Positions 60,548 through 64,000 of a stretch of 64,000 nucleotides of DNA are shown here, piece after piece. How positions within the stretch are numbered: position 1 is the first letter of the stretch; every line of letters begins with the position of its first letter. The DNA is from Clostridiales bacterium (GTDB lineage: Bacteria; Bacillota; Clostridia; Oscillospirales; Ruminococcaceae): the NCBI GenBank assembly GCA_019423685.1, contig JAHZAY010000010.1, positions 41,967 through 105,966 of the forward strand, read 5' to 3'. The position numbers and the translations under genes were made by a program. Under the pieces are notes generated by a model, which ran no database searches, had not been told where the DNA came from, and was given only the letters and a program-made list of their open reading frames with translations.

Positions 60548-61102
60548 TTATGCTACCTTGTGGACAGACAGCTCGTCGCAGAAGATTTTTTTGCCCACGC
60601 CGGTTTTTTCCAATGCGCGCACGAGCGGAATGCCCAGCACAAAGCAGGCAATTGCCTCGCCGAATGCGACCTGTCCGGCATTGATCAGAAAGACCGGGAG
60701 GCTGAATCCGCCGCTGATGACAAAGGTCAGCTCCAGACCGACCACGATGCCGTTTGCCAATACCGGCATGAGGGCCGAGAACAGCGGGAGGTTTTTAAAG
60801 CGGATGTTGCGCAGCTGATGGGTCAAAAAGGCTGCAATGAGGGTTGCGGCCGATCCGAAGAGGATATCCAGTGGGCCGAGGATGTTGGCATTGGTGAAGG
60901 CGCCGAAGGCGTTGACCAATACGCAGCCCAAGGTGAGGCCGGCAATGGGGGTTGTGGAAAAGACTGGCAGCAGGGTGAAGGCTTCGGAGATGCGCAGCTG
61001 CACCGGCCCAAAGATCAGGGTCATAAAGGGCAGGCTCAGCGCAAAATAAAGCGCAGCGACCATCGCATTGACAGCCATCTTTCGTACAGTGTTGTTTCTC
61101 AT
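60548..61102 (-). CDS. queT: QueT-family queuosine precursor transporter
   Basis: QueT proteins are ECF-type S components believed to import queuosine precursors such as preQ1. The 184-residue protein has about five helices and the family segments ALYFALSLPFMTLIFGPVQLRISEAFTLLP, GCVLVNAFGAF and LDILFGSAATLIAAFL. Its leader carries two hairpins and a possible preQ1-sensing element. The start has AAAGGAAAAC upstream. No Que biosynthesis gene is in the window. Confidence 0.9.
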   Translation of the reverse strand: MRNNTVRKMAVNAMVAALYFALSLPFMTLIFGPVQLRISEAFTLLPVFSTTPIAGLTLGCVLVNAFGAFTNANILGPLDILFGSAATLIAAFLTHQLRNIRFKNLPLFSALMPVLANGIVVGLELTFVISGGFSLPVFLINAGQVAFGEAIACFVLGIPLVRALEKTGVGKKIFCDELSVHKVA

Positions 61103-61170
61103 ATTCAGTTTTCCTTTCGTAGTGTGTTTTAGAGTCAGGAACTTGCGACTGACTGTGCCGGCAAAGGCAC
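61103..61170 (-). promoter_or_regulatory. Structured leader of queT, candidate preQ1 element
   Basis: The minus-strand leader of about 68 bases has two stem-loops, GTGCC/GGCAC (61155-61170) and AGTCAG/CTGACT (61133-61154), followed by an A-rich tail ending in the AAAGGAA ribosome binding site. The loop TCGCAAGTTC of the second stem could pair with the GAA of the tail, as in preQ1-I type pseudoknots that hide the ribosome binding site. preQ1 riboswitches are the usual control of queT. The motif is not an exact match to a known class. Confidence 0.45.
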
Positions 61171-61177
61171 GATGAAA

Positions 61178-61206
61178 AGTATACATGATTTTAAAGCAAA
61201 ATGCAA
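61178..61206 (-). promoter_or_regulatory. Promoter of queT
   Basis: On the minus strand TTGCAT and TATACT are separated by 17 bases. Confidence 0.8.
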
Positions 61207-61294
61207 GGGGGCTTGCACTCAGAAGGCGGAATGGGCAGGGTAGGGAAGGATGGTGGGCAAAAAGGAAAAGATTGAGAAAAATTTGTCAAAGGAC

Positions 61295-61323
61295 TTGTCA
61301 AATGCGATCGTTTCTTATATTAT
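61295..61323 (+). promoter_or_regulatory. Promoter of the pyrK-pyrD unit
   Basis: TTGTCA and TATTAT are separated by 17 bases. The leader contains a direct repeat TTCAATAAAGGAC at 61387-61412 just before pyrK. Confidence 0.7.
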
Positions 61324-61422
61324 ATAGACAAGATAAAATGGGGTTTTGTGGGCAAACAAGCAGGTTAGTCCATCAGCCTCTGAGATTCAATAAAGGACTT
61401 CAATAAAGGACGGGAATGGAGC

Positions 61423-62196
61423 ATGGAATATCTTCAGAAAAATTATCGCATTCGAAAGATCATGCCAGGCAGCATGCACGACTTTACCATCGACTGCCCC
61501 GACATTGCGGCGCTGGCCAAGGCAGGCCAGTTCGTCCACATCCGGGTGCCGGGCTTTACCCTGCGCAGGCCGATCTCCATCTGTGAGATTGACCGCCAGG
61601 AGGGTACCCTGCGCATCCTGTTTGATGTGCGCGGAGAGGGCACCCGCGCGATGGCCCAGATGCAGCAGGGCGACCTGATCGACGTGATGGGGCCGCTGGG
61701 CAACGGATTCACCCTGCTGGACCCGAGCAAAAAGGCGGTTGTTGTGGGCGGCGGAATTGGTGTGCCGCCGATGTTGCAGACAGCAGCGCACTATCAAAAG
61801 AACGCCACAGCGATTCTGGGATTTCGCGACAAGGACAAGATTGTGCTGACCGACGATTTTGAAAAGTACGGCGTGCGCGTCATGCTTGCCACCGATGACG
61901 GTTCGGCGGGCCATCACGGCCTGGTCACCGACCTGCTGAAGGTGCGCCTGGAAGAGGAGAAGCCGGACATCGTATATGCCTGCGGACCAAAGGTAATGCT
62001 CAAATTTGTGGCCAAGATGTGTGCCGAATATGGGGTGCACTGTGAGGCCTCTTTGGAGGAGAGGATGGCCTGCGGCGTAGGAGCCTGCCTTGGATGTGCG
62101 ACCCCGATTCGCCGCGACGACGGTTCGGTGACCTATCTGCATGTCTGCAAGGATGGTCCGGTATTTGATGCGGAAAGGGTGGTATTCGATGACTAA
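61423..62196 (+). CDS. pyrK: Dihydroorotate dehydrogenase electron-transfer subunit
   Basis: PyrK carries FAD and a [2Fe-2S] cluster and lets PyrD (type 1B) use NAD. The 257-residue protein has the ferredoxin-reductase FAD motif FTLRRPISICEID, the NAD-binding VGGGIGVPPMLQTA and ACGPKVMLKF, and the C-terminal cluster Cys residues in ERMACGVGACLGC with a fourth Cys in LHVCKDGP. The stop overlaps pyrD by 8 bases, ensuring coupled synthesis. Confidence 0.97.
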   Translation: MEYLQKNYRIRKIMPGSMHDFTIDCPDIAALAKAGQFVHIRVPGFTLRRPISICEIDRQEGTLRILFDVRGEGTRAMAQMQQGDLIDVMGPLGNGFTLLDPSKKAVVVGGGIGVPPMLQTAAHYQKNATAILGFRDKDKIVLTDDFEKYGVRVMLATDDGSAGHHGLVTDLLKVRLEEEKPDIVYACGPKVMLKFVAKMCAEYGVHCEASLEERMACGVGACLGCATPIRRDDGSVTYLHVCKDGPVFDAERVVFDD

Positions 62197-63100
62197 TCTG
62201 AAAGTAAACATTGCCGGTGTTTCGTTTAAAAATCCGGTTATCACCGCCTCCGGCTGTTTTGGATTTGGCCGAGAGTACGAGTGCATGTACCCGCTGGAAA
62301 AATTGGGAGGCATCTCGCTGAAAGGAATGACCTTCAAAGAGAAATTGGGCAATCCTCCTCCGCGCATTGCCGAGACGCCCAGCGGAATGCTCAACTCGGT
62401 TGGACTGCAAAATCCGGGTGTAGAGCACTTTTTGGAGTATGATATGCCGTACCTTGCCAAGCAGGACACGGTCAAGATCGCCAACATTGCCGGCAGCACC
62501 ATTGAGGACTACTGCGCGATTGCAGAGCGCCTTTCGGACAGCGAAATCGATATGTTTGAGCTGAACATCTCCTGCCCGAACGTCAAGCAGGGCGGAGCTG
62601 CCTTTGGAACCAGCTGTGCAAGTGCAGAGAAGGTGGTCAAAGAGGTCCGCAAATATGCCAAAAAACCGATGATTGTCAAGCTGTCGCCCAATGTCACAGA
62701 CATCGTCTCGATTGCACAGGCGGTGGAGGCACAGGGCGCAGATGCGATCTCGCTGATCAACACGCTGCTGGGAATGCGCATCGACATCAATACCCGCCGC
62801 CCCATTCTGAAAAACAATGTGGGTGGCCTGTCCGGACCGGCCATCTTCCCGGTAGCGGTGCGGATGGTCTGGCAGGTAGCCAATGCGGTCAAGGTGCCGG
62901 TTATTGGCATGGGCGGCATTGAAAAGTGGCAAGACGGCATTGAGATGATGATGGCGGGTGCAAATGCCATCCAGATCGGTGCGGCGATGTTCTATAACCC
63001 GATGGCGCCAGTGCAGGTGATTGAGGGAATGCAGAAGTGGCTGGAGGACAACCACATCGACGATATCAATGAGATTGTCGGTGCAGTTCGCCCGTGGTAG
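62189..63100 (+). CDS. pyrD: Dihydroorotate dehydrogenase catalytic subunit (class 1B)
   Basis: PyrD oxidises dihydroorotate to orotate in pyrimidine synthesis, passing electrons through PyrK. The 303-residue TIM barrel has TASGCFGFGREY, GNPPPRIAETPSGMLNSVGLQN, the active-site Cys in ELNISCPNVKQGG, the Lys of IVKLSPNVTD and the phosphate site GMGGIEKWQD. The start ATG lies inside the end of pyrK. A histidine phosphatase gene follows by about 50 bases. Other pyr genes are outside the window. Confidence 0.97.
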   Translation: MTNLKVNIAGVSFKNPVITASGCFGFGREYECMYPLEKLGGISLKGMTFKEKLGNPPPRIAETPSGMLNSVGLQNPGVEHFLEYDMPYLAKQDTVKIANIAGSTIEDYCAIAERLSDSEIDMFELNISCPNVKQGGAAFGTSCASAEKVVKEVRKYAKKPMIVKLSPNVTDIVSIAQAVEAQGADAISLINTLLGMRIDINTRRPILKNNVGGLSGPAIFPVAVRMVWQVANAVKVPVIGMGGIEKWQDGIEMMMAGANAIQIGAAMFYNPMAPVQVIEGMQKWLEDNHIDDINEIVGAVRPW

Positions 63101-63152
63101 TGCGGGGGTTCATTCTATAATATACAAGCAAGCAAAGGGGGATGCAGTACAG

Positions 63153-63848
63153 ATGACAATTTTATACCTGGTCCGTCACGGGGAAACCGGAGGAAATTTT
63201 GAGGGACGGTTTCAGGGAATTACCGACAACCCCCTGAACGAAGCGGGCATCCGACAAGCGCAGATGCTGGGTATGGCGCTGAGTCTTTCTCAGGTGAACG
63301 TGCTGTACACAAGTCCCCTGCTGCGTGCCCGACAGACAGCGGAGATTATTGCGCAGATGCACGGGCTGCAAAAGCTGACGCCGATTGTGGAGCCGGGCTT
63401 AATTGAGCTCAATGGCGGCAAGCTGGAGGGGCAGAAGTTCAGCGACATTGCCAAGGAATATCCTGAAGTGATGGACGCCATGCACAATCACCCGGCTACG
63501 CTGGAGTGTCCTGGCGGCGAAACGATGCGCCAGGTTTCTGAGCGGGTGGTCAAAACGATCGATCATCTAGTCGAGCAAAACCGCGGCAAGGTGATTGTAG
63601 CGGTCAGCCACGGCATCTTGATTTCCTCCTACATTCATTTTGCAAGCGGCCGGCCGTTTGAAGAGATGTCGACCTGCATGGTAGCGAATGCCTCGGTGAG
63701 CAAGTTTCTGTTCAATGAGGAGATGATCGTCTGCATGGAATATGCCGATGATCGCCGGCACATGACGCACGGCAGTTACCTGACGACCAAAAGCTTTGAC
63801 CAGCCCGAGCCGGAAAACCCGGACCCGTACGCAGTCCCTTCAAATTAA
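63153..63848 (+). CDS. Histidine phosphatase family protein
   Basis: The 231-residue product has the phosphoglycerate mutase-like histidine phosphatase motifs: LVRHGETGGNFEGRFQG (catalytic RHG), SPLLRARQTAEII, the Glu of PGLIELNGGKLEG and VSHGILI with the second His. Enzymes of this family include phosphatases of cobalamin ribazole phosphate and sugar phosphates; the substrate is not clear. The upstream ATG at 63142 stops after four codons. It may be co-transcribed with pyrKD, and TATAAT at 63117-63122 offers a separate -10. Confidence 0.9.
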   Translation: MTILYLVRHGETGGNFEGRFQGITDNPLNEAGIRQAQMLGMALSLSQVNVLYTSPLLRARQTAEIIAQMHGLQKLTPIVEPGLIELNGGKLEGQKFSDIAKEYPEVMDAMHNHPATLECPGGETMRQVSERVVKTIDHLVEQNRGKVIVAVSHGILISSYIHFASGRPFEEMSTCMVANASVSKFLFNEEMIVCMEYADDRRHMTHGSYLTTKSFDQPEPENPDPYAVPSN

Positions 63849-63857
63849 AGAAGAGGT

Positions 63858-63892
63858 GTACCCCGTCTATCCTTTTTTGTGAGGGTGGACGG
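63858..63892 (+). terminator. Terminator after the histidine phosphatase gene
   Basis: ACCCCGTCTATCC and GGGTGGACGGGGT form a stem with one or two wobble pairs and a loop containing a T-run, followed by GCTTTGTC. Confidence 0.75.
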
Positions 63893-63955
63893 GGTGCTTT
63901 GTCATACGGGGAGGGACCAAATGGAAGAAAAATCAAAAAAAGTCAAAAAAAGGTG

Positions 63956-63984
63956 TTGACAAAGGCAGAAGGATGTGGTAATAT
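63956..63984 (+). promoter_or_regulatory. Strong promoter at the window edge
   Basis: TTGACA and TAATAT are separated by 17 bases; A-rich tracts (runs of A at 63929-63951) just upstream resemble an UP element. Such promoters commonly drive rRNA or tRNA operons. The transcript starts close to the window edge, so the product is not visible. Confidence 0.7.
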
Positions 63985-64000
63985 AAATGAGCTGTCCGCG

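Overview
The window is a dense, moderately GC-rich chromosomal segment of a low-GC-type Gram-positive anaerobe. I place it in class Clostridia, probably near the Ruminococcaceae/Oscillospiraceae. The reasons are the rplU-prp-rpmA order with a cleavable L27 extension, two T-box leaders, an FMN riboswitch on a RibU gene, a 6S RNA beside tcdA, reverse rubrerythrin, pyruvate phosphate dikinase, paired YfmF/YfmH proteases, and sporulation-type proteins (a SpoIIQ-like M23 protein and a PdaB-like deacetylase) that suggest a spore former. No phage, insertion sequence, CRISPR array or conjugative element was seen, and no plasmid signature. Gene assignments are family recognition from the translated sequence, not database searches.

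Layout. 1-4.3 kb: a partial GH5 lipoprotein, a small XRE regulator and ppdK, all on the minus strand. 4.6-14.3 kb (plus): glmU-prs-pth-mfd, a PrsA/SurA-like lipoprotein and a class B sortase. 14.3-19.0 kb (mostly minus): the SpoIIQ-like protein, two half-size TSUP membrane proteins flanking a cysteine-rich gene, an SdpR/SdpI pair with a perfect operator palindrome, tcdA, a 6S RNA and a DUF1292 protein. 19.08-19.98 kb is an AT-rich island of decayed coding sequence. 20-24.8 kb (plus): yfmF-yfmH-lgt-folD. 24.9-27.4 kb (minus): a GH3 beta-glucosidase with permuted domain order. 27.6-31.1 kb (plus): rplU-prp-rpmA, an MFS remnant, obg and Mini-RNase III.

31-40.6 kb: reverse rubrerythrin, an ArsC/Spx-like protein, FMN-riboswitch-controlled ribU, PAP2 and DedA membrane proteins, a flavin reductase, a degenerate LCP-like protein, a PdaB-like deacetylase, an alpha/beta hydrolase and several envelope lipoproteins. 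40.6-49.3 kb (plus): T-box-serS, a UPF0340 gene, recA-recX-rimO-pgsA and T-box-cysS. 49.3-53.7 kb is the most accessory part: two paralogous four-helix membrane proteins, HAD phosphatases, a small two-helix protein behind a palindromic operator, a 67-codon ORF with no canonical start, and an internally deleted XRE/TPR regulator. 53.9-64 kb: tRNA-Arg(ACG), a LysR gene divergent from a DUF3737/cyclophilin-like operon, a peroxiredoxin-like protein, a class C beta-lactamase-fold hydrolase, queT with a structured leader, pyrK-pyrD and a histidine phosphatase. The window ends in a strong promoter whose transcript lies outside.

Most of the window is housekeeping (translation, cell wall precursors, DNA repair, pyrimidines). 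The least explained items are the paralogous four-helix proteins with the apparently AUU-initiated 67-residue ORF, the apparent AUU start of Mini-RNase III, the split TSUP halves, the promoter-bearing decayed island at 19 kb, and the LysR-DUF3737-cyclophilin-like operon.
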